Both the position numbers and the translations under genes were made by a program. Below, piece by piece: positions 35,007 through 45,731 of a stretch of 64,000 nt of DNA (position 1 is the first letter of the stretch; each line of letters begins with the position of its first letter). The notes under the pieces are model-generated. The model did not search any database. It was not told the origin of the DNA and saw nothing but the letters and a program-made list of their open reading frames with translations. Location of the stretch: contig CANTUZ010000025.1 in assembly GCA_947846985.1 (NCBI GenBank), forward strand, positions 19,776,100-19,840,099, written 5' to 3'. The DNA is from Fratercula arctica. Lineage: Eukaryota > Chordata > Aves > Charadriiformes > Alcidae.

Positions 35007-35359
35007 GCTCACCTTCAACAAATTTGGAGAAGATACAAAACTGGGAGGAGTGGTTGATATGCCAGAGCATCATGCTGTCATCCAGAGGGACCTTGACAGG
35101 CTAGACAAATGGGTTGACAGGAATCTCATGAAGTTCAACAAGGACAAGTGCAAAGTCTTGCACCTGAGGAGGAATAACTCCATGCACCAGTACCTGTTTG
35201 GGGCTGACCAGCTGGAAAGCAGCTTGACAGAAAAGGCCCTGAGCAGGGTGGGGTGGAGTAAGTGATCTCAAGAGGAGCCTTCCAATCTCATCTGCTCTGT
35301 GATTTTTGAATCTTCGTGTAATTTAATTGCCAAAATCTGATGCATTTTAGCTGAGGCCC

Positions 35360-35430
35360 GTGTGCAGGTTAAGATTTGAAAAGAGAAGGAATTTATGAAG
35401 GATTACCTTTGAAAAATGAAGGACTGTCCT
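35360..35430. repeat. diverged direct repeat, copy B
   Basis: Shares GTGTGCAGGT, AAGATTTGA, GGATTACCTTTGAAAAA and GGACTGT, in order, with 31,942-32,020. See copy A. Confidence 0.55.
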
Positions 35431-38400
35431 GTGGCATTTTAGCTGCCTTTCTACTTGGTAAACTCATATACTTATAGATATAGATGCAATATGTATGTGC
35501 ACACATAAACTCACAGAAATATTACATATAAATAGGTGGATACACATTCAGGTGTATTAGGCAGATATCTAATATGTAAAATTTCAATCCCAGCAGTTTA
35601 AATTTGACACATTTACAAGCAAACAAAATGGGTTCAAATCATAAGAGAGTTTGAGAAACATTGTTAAGGGAGGAATCTACCAGCCCAAGTGCATAAGTTT
35701 TATTTCTCTGGAATATCTGACCTCTTTGGTATATTTCTCCCACTCATTTCTTCTGCATTGTAATCCCTAGGTAGAAAAATGTATGACAAATTGCTCTTTA
35801 TTTTAAACTCCCACCTCTTTAATGAGTCGTAATGTAAATTTTCATTAGGAAGGGGATTCCTAAAAAATAAGTGTAATGTACTTCAGGCAGGGAATTACAT
35901 ACTGAGGCTGTTCCTGATGCCTGCTCCTTACTCAGATGAAATACCCACTAAGTCAAGTCATTATAGAAGAGAAATGTGTGAGTGTGGAGAACACACTACC
36001 CAGGGAATGACAAATAGACAATCCCAATAAATACAGATATGAAGCATGTGTGTCTCTATACATATACAGAGTGTGATTTTGCTTGCAGAATAAAAACTAG
36101 TGATGTGGAATTATTATGTTGGTTTACCATTCTTTATAGAGATCAGTGATGGTACATCCTAAAGCAAAATTATCCAAAAAAAATAATACGATTCTTGTTA
36201 GTATCAAGACCATATTACAGGCACATACACAGGAAAATATGGAAATATACTGGGGTAGCAAGGACAGCAACTGACTGCTCTTTTTCAGATATTCCCCAGG
36301 CAGGTTGCTTTATCAATATTCATCCAAATTTTGTTTCCTTCCCCAGGAATTGCAGGTCCCCACTTAAAAGCAGACCAGACTTCACATCATAGTAAAAGGG
36401 AAAGTTCTGCCTGTAACATGATGACTAGAAGGAAACCAGCAGCTGTTGACAGTGTTGCAATGCTGACTCCAGTATTATCCCTCCTACCTTCATCAGCAGC
36501 AACATCTGAAGCTGGTAATATTGTTTCCCTCCAGCCCCTCTATTTCTTCCCCATCTTCTTCCTTCTTGCACTGCACTGAACAATATGTGCTTGTACTGTT
36601 CTTCCTGATTGGAGAAGTAGCTGCAAATGTGCATATCTAATGTGATAATCAGGCTGTACTTTTTCTAACGCTCTCTTATCATGATGATATCTTGGCGTAT
36701 CAAATCTATTTTATTCACATACCACCACTTGTGCAATAAGGAGGACACAAGTAGCACCAGTCCATATGGTCTAGCAGGGAACTCTGAAGCAAGACTCTTG
36801 GGTTCCTTTCTCAGCCCTGTTGTTCATTTATTTGAATGTTCCCATCCCTGTAGAATGAACATGCCGAATACACAGTAAATAGCTAAGGAGCATAATATTC
36901 TGTCTTGCAAATGCAAAATTGTTTGGGGCAATGAACAGTGATTTGAAGTATATCGTTATAAATAAGTCAGAATAGCATGTTTTTTCAATCAACTTATATT
37001 TTGTGTTTCTATTTTAAATCAGATCAGAAAGGTGATAGCTTTATACAGTCAGAAATTGAGCCAAGTCATTCAGGCATCATCATGCCTTTTATTGGGCATG
37101 GATAGAGAAGTTAATCTTGCATTGTGTCTTAATTTCCAGTGAATGGGAAACCCAGAGGACATTATCCTACATGCAGCCATTAGGATTTTCATAGTCTTGT
37201 CAAATCTTTGATTCCACATTCACAAAAAATGTATTTGTATCACTGAGTTATGGAATGATTACATATTTAATTATGCAATTGAAAGTGTTGTTTCAGTGCA
37301 CTCCTTTTGATTTTCCTCTCATTTCCTGAATAAATAGGGAAAACAAGGGATCTGTACTGTAAAGTAGCCTCTATAAAGCTAAATTTTTATATAAAAAAAT
37401 CAAGATTCTCTGTTTAGCCCTTAATACTTTCCTATATATAAACTAAGGACAGATTTTTAATGCAGCAGAGAATGAAAGCACACAAATATTTTATGATCAG
37501 TTTCAAGATGAAAGTGTATGCTTGACTGCATAGTTCATTCTTTCCATTTTCAGAAGTCTAATTAAATTGTTGGTTTATCTGTAGCCCAGATGTTGAAACA
37601 ATTTAGTGAAAACTGAAAGAAACTGTGTTAATGGGAAAACAGGACAGTGCTATGGGTTTTCTGTAATTAATAGGGAGCTCTTTGAAAATTCCTCCACTCA
37701 AACCAAGTCAACAAACTGAGCTCAGTTTGTTGAGCAAACAGTCTTCTCTGTGCCATGTTCTTGCAAGTGGCCTCGAGCAACTCCGAAGGGATGGAGAATG
37801 ACAGGTAGTAAGAAGGATCTTTAGTGCTGCAGACATAACAAAGCCATCCAGAATAAAGTTAGGGAAGTGATGGAGAACTTCCAAAGGGTCTGACCTACCT
37901 GAGTTCACCTCCTCATCAACATCGCTGTGCTGGAGTGGGTCCTCCAGCCTGCTTAAAGCTGCCCTTGGAAATGTATATTTTTGGCAGAGATTTCTCTCTT
38001 TGCCTCAGAAGCTATTTTCAGCGTCATATCAATCCTCTGTGATTTCCTGGCATGGGCTGTGGCCATTTCAATTTGTCTCTGTCTGTGAGAAGGAGTCTCA
38101 CTACATCTGTGTACCCTGGGGAGGAGAGAAACACTGGGCCTCCATGTGCCTTGTTTTAAATGTGTAACATTGTTTTTTAAGACTAACGCTGGTTCTTGCT
38201 TGCTTGGGGCAGCTAGGTGAGGTTGTTTGGAGAGTGGGAAAAGGAAGGAGGAAAAGTACAAAAGCCTGTGCTGCATCAAGTATTTCTAGTTTCTCTTCAC
38301 TTTGGAATGGATTGGGACAAACAATTTCAGGTCTTCATGGAGGCAGTGAATGGCCCTGAAGCCTGGGGTGTTGTAGGGAGATAACTGTGCCCAGGCAGCA

Positions 38401-38753
38401 AAGTGTTCCCCCCCCACCACATCCCCAGCCAGCACCTGGAGGTTGCCATCATGTTGTATCATCTCTGTAGGAGCATATTCCCTTTTTCATATGCCTGCAT
38501 GCAGACACAGTGTTACTATTTCCCACCTTCTCTTCAAACCCTTTTAGATGAATTCCACCAGATAGAGTAAGACGACAGTCTTCCTCCCAAAGCAAGATTT
38601 CCATGTGCAAACAGCACAGTATGTGCAGGAAGAGAACAACAAAGCCTAAAACCAATGCAGACCAACTTGGGTCCAGGGTTGGGCAGGATCTGTCTGGATA
38701 AAATGGAAAAGATTAATACTTAGCTTTGGTTTTCAGCAGAGCAGTATATCACA

Positions 38754-38760
38754 TGGCAAT
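38754..38760. repeat. candidate target duplication TGGCAAT (pair at 40,579-40,585)
   Basis: TGGCAAT lies directly left of the CR1 3' end (CATAGAATCATAG begins at 38,761). It occurs again at 40,579-40,585, directly after the 7SL-derived piece. If it is a true target duplication, the CR1 and the 7SL piece entered together. Confidence 0.55.
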
Positions 38761-38848
38761 CATAGAATCATAGAATTGTTAGGGTTGGAAGGGACCTTTA
38801 AAGGTCATCTAGTTCCAACCCCCCTGCCATGGGCAGGGACACCTCCCA

Positions 38849-39330
38849 CTAGACCAGGTTGCTCAGAGCCCCATCCAGCCTGGCCTTAAAAACTTCCAGG
38901 GATGGGGCTTCCACCACCTCTCTGGGCAACCTGTTCCAGTGTCTCACCACCCTCATGGTGAAGAACTTCTTCCTAACGTCCAGTCTGAATCGACCCATCT
39001 CTAGTTTTAATCCATTCCCTCTAGTCCTACCATTACCCGACATCCTAAAAAGTCCCTCACCAGCTTTCTTGTAGGCCCCCTTAAGATACTGGTAGGCCAC
39101 TATAAGGTCTCCTCCGAGCCTTCTCTTCTCCAGGCTGAACGACCCCAACTCTCTCAGTCTGTCCTCATAGGAGAGGTGCTCCAGCCCTCTGGTCATCCTC
39201 GTGGCCCTTCTCTGGACATGTTCCAGCACATCCATATCTCTCTTGTAGTAGGGACTCCAGAACTGGACGCAGTATTCCAGGTGGGGTCTCACGAGAGTGG
39301 AGTAGAGGGACTCCGGGAGTGTGGCTGGAG
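38849..39330 (-). pseudogene. CR1 RT C-terminal region
   Basis: An open frame with [33 protein letters not shown] and the terminal [20 protein letters not shown]. It matches the end of the CR1 RT domain up to the natural C-terminus and is well preserved. The frame differs from that of the endonuclease part beyond the deletion junction near 39,320-39,350. Confidence 0.85.
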
Positions 39331-40307
39331 CCCTTGCCAGTGAAGACTGAGGAAAAGAAGTCGTTGAGAACCTCGTCCTTCTCCATATCACTTGTCACCA
39401 GCTCCCCCGTTTCCTTTCTGAGAGGGCCCACACCCTCCCTAGTCTTCTTCTTACCATTAATGTACCTATAGAAATTTTTGCTGTTTCCCTTGATCTCCTT
39501 GGCTAGATTTAATTCTAACTGAGCTTTAGCTTTTCTCACCAGGTCTTTTGCTGTTCGGACAGCTTCCTTATATGCCCCCCATTCTAGCTGTCCTTTCTTC
39601 CACTCCTTATAAAGCTTCTCTTTGTGTGACAGTGTGTCCAGGAGCTCCCTATTCATCCAGGCAGGTCTCCTAGAATTCTTTCCTGCCTTCCTCTTTGTTG
39701 GTATAGTTTGCTCCTGGACACAGAGAAGGTGATCCTTGAATACTGACCAGCTGTCCTGGGCCCCCCTTCCCTCTACAGCTTTGTCCCACGGCACTTTGGC
39801 CAGCAGATCCCTGAAGTGATCAAAGTCTGTGTGCCTAAAGTCCAGGGTCATAAGCTTGGAATATACCCTCCTAGTTGCCCTGAGGATCTTAAATTCTATT
39901 GCTTCGTGGTCACTGCAGCCAAGGTTATCCCTGAGCCTCATGTTGGTCACCAGCCCTTCCCTGTTGGTGAGAATGAGGTCCAGCATAGCACCTTTTCTTG
40001 TTGGTTCCTCTACCATTTGGAGGAGGAAGTTGTCATCTATGCATTCCAGGAACATCCTGGATTGCTGGTGCCTTGCTGTGTTGTCCCTCCAGCAGATGTC
40101 AGGGTGGTTGAAATCCCCCATGAGGACCAGGGCCTGTGAACGCGAAGACACTTCTATCTGCCTATGGAGGGCCTCATCTGCTTGGCTCTGCTGGTTAGGT
40201 GGTCTGTAGCAGACCCCTACTGTAACATCACCTTCCCCTGTCTTCCCTTTAATCTTAACCCATACACTCTCAACGAGCTCCTCGTCCTTCCCCATGTGGA
40301 GCTCCAT
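39320..40307 (-). pseudogene. CR1 endonuclease and linker, C-terminus fused across a deletion
   Basis: A long uninterrupted frame from 40,307. It contains GVCYRPPNQ, LVLMGDFNHPDICW, GAMLDLILTNREGLV, GCSDHEAIEF and the linker NSRRPAWMNRELL, reaching [12 protein letters not shown]. It then crosses the junction and reads out of phase through RT C-terminal sequence. The endonuclease part has no stop over more than 300 codons, suggesting a younger copy than the + strand CR1 copies. Confidence 0.85.
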
Positions 40308-40350
40308 CGATTCTAGCTGGTCACTGATGTAGAGGGCAACACCTCCTCCA

Positions 40351-40578
40351 GGGCTGGGTGTGGTGGCGCACGCCTGTAGTTCTAATATGTTGGGAGGCTG
40401 AGCCCACCAGATTGCTGGGCCCCGGGTTCTGGGCTGTAGTCCACCACGCTAAGTGGGTGTCCATGGTACGGCCGGCAACACAGCGGCAAGGGCGCCCTCG
40501 GTGGATGAAGGGCGAGCCGCGGGAGGTGCTAAGGGGATGGCCGGGCAGGCCCCCGATGTGGAGTGGTTAAGAGATGTG
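40351..40578 (+). ncRNA. 7SL (SRP) RNA-derived pseudogene fused to CR1
   Basis: The piece begins GGCTGGGTGTGGTGGCGCAC and continues CGCCTGTAGT...GGGAGGCTGAG, then GTTCTGGGCTGTAGT and GGGTGTCC. These follow the order of the vertebrate 7SL RNA Alu domain. GTTCTGGGCTGTAGT is typical of 7SL and not of primate Alu elements. The middle is strongly diverged. A later stretch (GGTGCTAAGGGGATGGCCGGGCAGG, in part) resembles the 7SL region near nt 165-200. It starts at or within a base or two of 7SL nt 1 and is 3'-truncated. It is likely a nonfunctional copy: the loop sequence after CCTGTAGT is altered and the S domain is incomplete. Confidence 0.7.
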
Positions 40579-40585
40579 TGGCAAT

Positions 40586-43500
40586 ATAGCAAAACATTTT
40601 ATATCAAAGATTTCTCACCAAGAGCTTCCAGATGAGTTGATAACATCTAATGGTTCTCACTTTAATAGTGGTTTATTTTGGCAGAGCTTCCTGATATTTT
40701 GTCATATGCACACCTCATCAAATCTTCCCCCTGCAGACCCATCAGACTCTTTTATGCATAGTCCCCATACTCCAAATGTAGAATCAGATGTCCCTGACTC
40801 TCAACAGTCAAAATAATATTGGGTTTCCTAATATCTCCTTTAAAAAGCTTGACTTGAAAGCATATTACTTATTCAGCACATGCATTCTGACTATGGCAGA
40901 TTATGTAACACAAATACTTTCTAGAGCTTGCAAGTTCAGAGGCTTGCTAGGAAGAAAAGCAAAAGCATTATTAGTAGCTCCTAACAAGCTTCCTGAGAAA
41001 GTCATAAACATCCCAAAGCATTTACAAAAGAAAAATTAGTGCAGTAAGCCAACATAGAACAGCATAGAAGTTTTTTTTCTAAATGAGAAAATGCGTTTCA
41101 GTCCAAAAGGAAACAGATTGTCAGATTGCAAAGTTTTAGGAGGGCAAAAAAGTATCTAAACAACATGAAGGAAGACACTGAGAGTGGTGTTCAGCTTATA
41201 GATTTACATGTAAGTGCAGATATCTACCCATAACTATCTGCATATCAGTTAATTTTGGGGAACTAGGCAGTTTGGCAGAAAGCAGATGCCATTCCTTTTG
41301 TGGAGGGCTCCACTTAGGCTCCACTCAGGCTCCACTCAGGACACTCAGCTGGGATGACCTGGACCTCTGGGGTGCTTAAGACACCCATTGGATTTGGCAG
41401 GGTGGACAGGAGACCTGCGCCTTCCTTATACAGTATCAGGGTGTCAGAAGGATGTCCATGGTCACCTTAAATTGCATTGAGTTCCCATTTTAGAAACAGA
41501 GGTCATACTCCACCACCTATACAGACCAGATCTCCTCTGACTGCAATGGGGTAGTAATACTAAACTGAATAAACAACCAACTACAGATAAATATCAGTAA
41601 AGACATAAAAACTTTGCAGATATTTGGCTAATGCTTTGTTTCAAAATCATTTCCTGTCCTTTGTCTTACTTTCTTTCCAATGAAAGTTGAGAGCAATGCC
41701 AAATCTCCTGATTTCACCATGAACCTTGCAATTTTTCCTGTATTTTTGCTAAAATTCCCAGTTTCAAGGTTTCCATCATGAAGTGAAAAATTTCAGCTTT
41801 ACTTTCTGGAAAAAAATTGCATCTTGAATATGGGAATTTTTTTTTAAAAAAGTCTTGAAAATGTGCCCTAACAATAGCAGTAAAAGGCAAAAGGTGGACA
41901 GTGAATACAAAGAGTGTGCAGGATGTTTGATTTCTTAAATCTTCTGACCTGAAGCTACTCTCAGGATCTGGGAGGGTCTCAAAGGAATCAAATGCTCAGG
42001 GCTGGAAGTATGTCCATCACCAGCGAGGCCAGATGAGAGTAATCATTTTGTGTGACAGGGATCTAACCTTATTGTGATCAGATGACTGAGAAATAGCTCA
42101 CTGCCACTTGCCCTTAGGGCTCTTGCATCCACACTTTTTAGGGGTGACCTACTTGAGAGGAATTTTGTGCAACTAATTAGCTTCTCCTGAGCAACTTGGA
42201 TATTTCATTTCCTTTTTCTTTTTTTTTGTTTGGTACCAAAATGACTGCATTCCTCTTCTTTTGTCCTCTGAATCACAAACTGCAAGTGGGTTTTATTTTT
42301 CTTTTTGGTGTGGGGAGTGGGTTACATATGGAAAATGCATTTTGTTTTGTAATTAATGAAAACCAGACTTTGGGAAGTTGGCCATCCAGGTCTTTATTTA
42401 TAACAGAGCATATGTCTGTGGTTTGTTTATGACTCACTCCTATTTCTTGCATTGTAACTTGGGTTTGTTTATGCAAGCTCTTTGCTGAATCCAAGCAACA
42501 TGGTAGAATAAGAGCCAATAATTTATGTTCTCCAAGAGGGGAGGACAGTGAGTGAGGTTTGTATGCTGAATCTGTCATAGCCCATAGTGAGCAAGAGGAG
42601 ATTCTACCACTCGACGGCTCCTGGTTATCTACAGAAAATGCTACAATAGCAACTTTATTTAAACTACTGCAAGAAGATTAGCCTGTTAGCCATGAAAGGA
42701 ATGATAACCTTTCTCGAAATCTTGGCTGCTCTGGAAACTTCAAGGATTTTAAACCCAAATGACTGCTAGACAGTCAGTTGTAAATTAAGTGTGCAAGTAG
42801 ATGTGGGCTGAGGTTAATTTAGGGGGATGTTTTATTCTTTACTGAAAAGAAATTCTGAACTCCATCATTTCTTTTCCAGCAGTGCAGAACGGATATGTTA
42901 GGAGTGAAAGGGAGCACCAGTTATTGCAATAGCAGATTTAATACATTCTGTTTCTCTCACAAAGGGGTAGTTACTTATAATCCATGTGCAAATCCTGAAC
43001 TCTGAACAGATGCCACATTCAGTAAAGGACAATGAAACAATTTAAGAAAAATAAGCAAGGTCTCATGTCCTAAGCAAAGGACCAGGAGCCAGGAGCTGGG
43101 TACTCTTCCCAGCTCTGACAATGACTCACGTGGCCTTGGCAAGAGACTTAACTACTTTGGACTTCATTCAGATCTAAAGTGATCTGAACCAGGAGTAAGC
43201 TTACTTCAGGGGCCATTAAAGTCAATTATATGATTAAGAAGCTTCAGCTAGTATCTGCGGAGATGATAGTAAAGAAACTCAGGCAGGAGTAATGAATTTG
43301 CCACAGGTGAAGTGACCCACACAGTTTGTCTGTGCCCACTAGTTTCAGTAACAAACACTTCATACTAACTGGCATCCATAGCAAGAATTAAAGGCCAGGG
43401 TGAAGACATCAGGAATATGTGTTTAGGGTATAGAAAGTTTAATAATTATGGTGGGCCAATATGACAGCTATGCTAAGCAGCCCTTCCTTCCCTCCCACTA

Positions 43501-43845
43501 GAGGTTTAGAAATGAGAATGAGGCAAACCCATGGTAAAACATTGCTGTAGAAAAGCTTTGTTGCTTTAGAAGAGGAGAGCGCTGTAGATAAATCTCTGAG
43601 GACTGCTTAATAGTCAAAGTTGTGTTTTAATCTAGGGCAGTAAAAAAGGAGGTAACAGCAATTCTTCTGGGACTGTAATAAATAATCTTTTACCTTTCTT
43701 TCAGTTGCTTTTCTATGCAGAGTCCTTTCTCACAGCCATCGCTTCTTCAGTAGTCATGTTCAGCCTACTGAGATTGAAAGCATCTAGTCTTCATGACACT
43801 GAAAGCGGGCAAAGGACGGATTCCGTTCACTGTTGTTTGACCCAC
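40586..43845. other. intronic sequence upstream of the terminal exon
   Basis: About 3.3 kb without a supported exon. It holds a short 12-bp triplication of GGCTCCACTCAG-like units near 41,310-41,340 and a MIR-like SINE trace at 43,081-43,175. Confidence 0.55.
43081..43175 (+). repeat. MIR-like ancient SINE
   Basis: GGAGCCAGGAGCTGGG, TTCCCAGCTCTGACAATGAC, GTGGCCTTGGCAAGAGACTT and a following TTTGGACTTCATT match the order of the MIR core, with its CAGCTCTG, GACCTTGGGCAAG and terminal CTCAGTTTCC-like blocks. Diverged, as expected for a pre-avian element. Confidence 0.5.
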
Positions 43846-43873
43846 CCCTGTTTCTGTTCTTTTCTCCCAACAG
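43846..43873 (+). promoter_or_regulatory. splice acceptor of the SETBP1 terminal exon
   Basis: A strong polypyrimidine tract (CCCCTGTTTCTGTTCTTTTC) followed by TCCCAACAG. The AG at 43,872-43,873 is followed by CCAGCCC, which places the protein frame in phase with two bases completing a split codon. Sequence upstream of the AG is intronic although the reading frame is open through it. Confidence 0.9.
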
Positions 43874-44427
43874 CCAGCCCACCACTGAAAAAAAGGTTCA
43901 AGCGCTGTGAAATTGAAGAAATCCAGTGTGAGGTGCGCAAGATGTGCAACTACACCAAGATTCTGTCCACAAAGAAGAACCTGGATCACGTGAACAAGAT
44001 CCTGAAAGCCAAGAGGCTGCAGAGACAATCAAAGACAGGCAATAACTTTGTCAAGAAGCGAAGGGGGCGTCCTCGGAAGCAACCCCTCTCCTTCAGCGAA
44101 GATTCCAGAGACAAAATGCCCATTCTGGAAAAATGCATTGACCTTCCCAGCAAAAGAGGTCAGAGACTGACACTCAACCCTTTGATATTGGAGCAAGCAG
44201 CTACTCAAGATACAATCATGGCCACCATCGAGGCTGTCATACACATGGCTCGAGAGACGCCACCTCCACCACCTCCTCTCCCTCTTCCCCCTCCGCCCCC
44301 TCTCCCTTCACCCCATACTCCCCAGGTTGGGAAAAGGAAAAGCAAGTTCCCACAGGAGGAAGAGGAGGATGTGAAAGTGAAGCGGCACCGGAAAGGCAGA
44401 GGGAGCGAAAGCGAAGGCCTTCCCTAA
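43874..44427 (+). CDS. SET-binding protein 1, terminal coding exon (partial CDS)
   Basis: SETBP1 is a nuclear AT-hook DNA-binding protein that binds the SET oncoprotein. This exon encodes the last 184 residues plus a split first codon. In order: a basic start ([11 protein letters not shown]), a conserved block ([20 protein letters not shown]), the AT-hook KKRRGRPRK at 44,053-44,079, [26 protein letters not shown], a polyproline tract of [16 protein letters not shown] type (44,258-44,310), and a basic tail ending RGSESEGLP before TAA at 44,425-44,427. Mammalian SETBP1 ends with three PPLPPPPP-type repeats after the same MARE segment. Here the tract is short and ends in LPSPHTP. The rest of the gene, including the SKI-homology and SET-binding regions, is left of the window. 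Confidence 0.93.
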
Positions 44428-45725
44428 GGTCGGCACACCCTGTTGGATGTCAGGTGCCAGTGGCAGGGGACACTGGGACTGAGGGACTGGAGACACACGT
44501 TCCACTTCACCCCTGCGGCAGCATCAGACTCACTCATCCCTTCGGTGGCTGGAACCCATCGTGGAGAGCTGTGCCAGCCGGGGTTCACATCTTCCTCTTC
44601 ATCGCTTTGGCCCCACTTTCCCTAGGAAAGAGGGGGAAAGGGTGCGGAAAAGATGGGGGGTAAGGGGGCTGGGGTGTGTGTCAAAATTGGGGAGAGCATC
44701 TACTTTGCAGAGTTTCCAAAACTAGTCAGCATCTCAGCATTGCTGTTCTCATACCATACCCAGAGGTGGGAGATCATCCTCACAGAGAGCTGAACATTGT
44801 CACTAGGGCTGCATGCTCGACTACGATTCTGTTTGGTGGGCCAAGTGAAACTAAGAGTAACCATACCATAGTAGAAATCACTGTAAAAAAGAATAAAAAA
44901 CAAATGAAAAAAAACCAACAAAAAATAGTGTAATTTTCTCAACTGTGATCTTGGTTATAATCTGTTTGAAAATTTTTTTTCCAGTTTTATATATCTACCA
45001 GGCTTTGGGGCAGCATAACCCAAAATCCTGCTAGAACTATATATTTCTTTCTCATTTTACTTGCCTAGTTACAACTAGCTTCAATATAGGCAATAGAAAA
45101 GTAGAGCCTTACACACGCACGCACTCATTCCAAGTGCTATCCCAAGGAACGATGGAATATCACAGCATTTAAAATAAGGTGTACATGAATATTCAGTTGC
45201 GATAGCATGTTTCTATGAAGCAACTTGGCATTTTCAATGTCATGTGAAAAAGGGGTCATCCATCAACCAAGTTGTTTTGATGCTCAGTACGTATGAGTAG
45301 AGAACAGCAAAACACTTCTGGGGAATAGAGTTATAGCAAACATGGACAAAATCAACAAAAAAAGAATATAAAAAAGATAAAAGAAAAAAAATAGGTCAGA
45401 AAAAATAGATGAAAAAGACAGGGCCCAAACCTACCAGTTATTACCACCTGCAATTCCAGTGAAATTGATGGGAAACCCAGGATCTGAATTATTTGCATTG
45501 GGCAGCAATGCCTTGATATGCTCTTTTAAAGAAAATAGATAAAGCAGATTGTTTTAAAAAAACTAGAGAACAAATCCTTATGGAAAACACTTGGCAATTA
45601 TTTCTTAAAAAAGAAAAGGAATAAGTGTTCTTATCTGAAAATAAAAATAAAAATCTTCAAAGGGTATCACCACTGCAATTGTATTAATGCCACTTTGGAC
45701 ATGTTCTCCAAGTTGCGGTTGCCTT

Positions 45726-45731
45726 AATAAA
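45726..45731 (+). terminator. proximal poly(A) signal candidate
   Basis: AATAAA in CCTTAATAAACTAAAA, followed within 35 nt by a T-rich stretch (TATTTTTTTGTAC) that could act as the downstream element. Use would give a short 3' UTR of about 1.3 kb. Confidence 0.45.

Larger units (their letters stand above)
33055..35311 (+). mobile_element. old CR1 LINE, internally deleted, split by a solo LTR
   Basis: A diverged CR1 on the + strand. The left end (about 33,090-33,170) can be read as SRDVCCWPGTWIREIVE, resembling the CR1 ORF1 region. From about 33,210 it follows the endonuclease-RT linker (MTKELL, then AKAYLELN-like sequence) and RT (NFSKIFNTISYN, then QRVVIGGTKSS). At 34,227 it is cut by an LTR and resumes at 35,012 with FNKFGEDTKLGG. 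It then jumps from SSLTEKA to the 3' UTR end, CTTCCAATCTCATCTGCTC near 35,275. Two internal segments (between ORF1 and the linker, and the RT C-terminus) are therefore missing. The left boundary is uncertain. Confidence 0.75.
35312..38760. other. intronic sequence, no gene seen
   Basis: About 3.4 kb. It carries copy B of the diverged direct repeat at 35,360-35,430. Around 36,788-36,830 a short stretch (ACTCTTGGGTTCCTTTCTCAG) is faintly SINE-like. No exon is supported. Confidence 0.55.
38761..40350 (-). mobile_element. CR1 LINE with the RT core deleted
   Basis: The 3' end is at the left with two CATAGAATCATAGAATT units and the GGTTGGAAGGGACC motif. The - strand carries endonuclease and linker at the right and the RT C-terminus plus 3' UTR at the left. 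The RT catalytic core is missing. The 5' end is truncated within the endonuclease at GGAGGTGTTGCCCTCTACATC. There it meets the 7SL-derived sequence at 40,350-40,353, where AGG could belong to either side. Confidence 0.92.

Noticed and set aside
40351..40450. Primate Alu contamination
   Set aside because: The GTTCTGGGCTGTAGT segment is the 7SL form, not the Alu consensus, and the piece is embedded next to bird CR1.
43705..43873. Extension of the SETBP1 frame upstream of the acceptor
   Set aside because: The frame is open, but a strong polypyrimidine tract and AG lie at 43,872-43,873. The protein upstream of it has no SETBP1 character.
1..43873. An internal SETBP1 exon before the terminal exon
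   Set aside because: I scanned for splice-bounded, in-phase + strand frames and found none that I could tie to the protein. The upstream exons are probably left of the window.
43900..44663. Minus-strand and alternative-frame ORFs over the SETBP1 exon
   Set aside because: Shadows of the conserved coding exon and its GC-richer composition.
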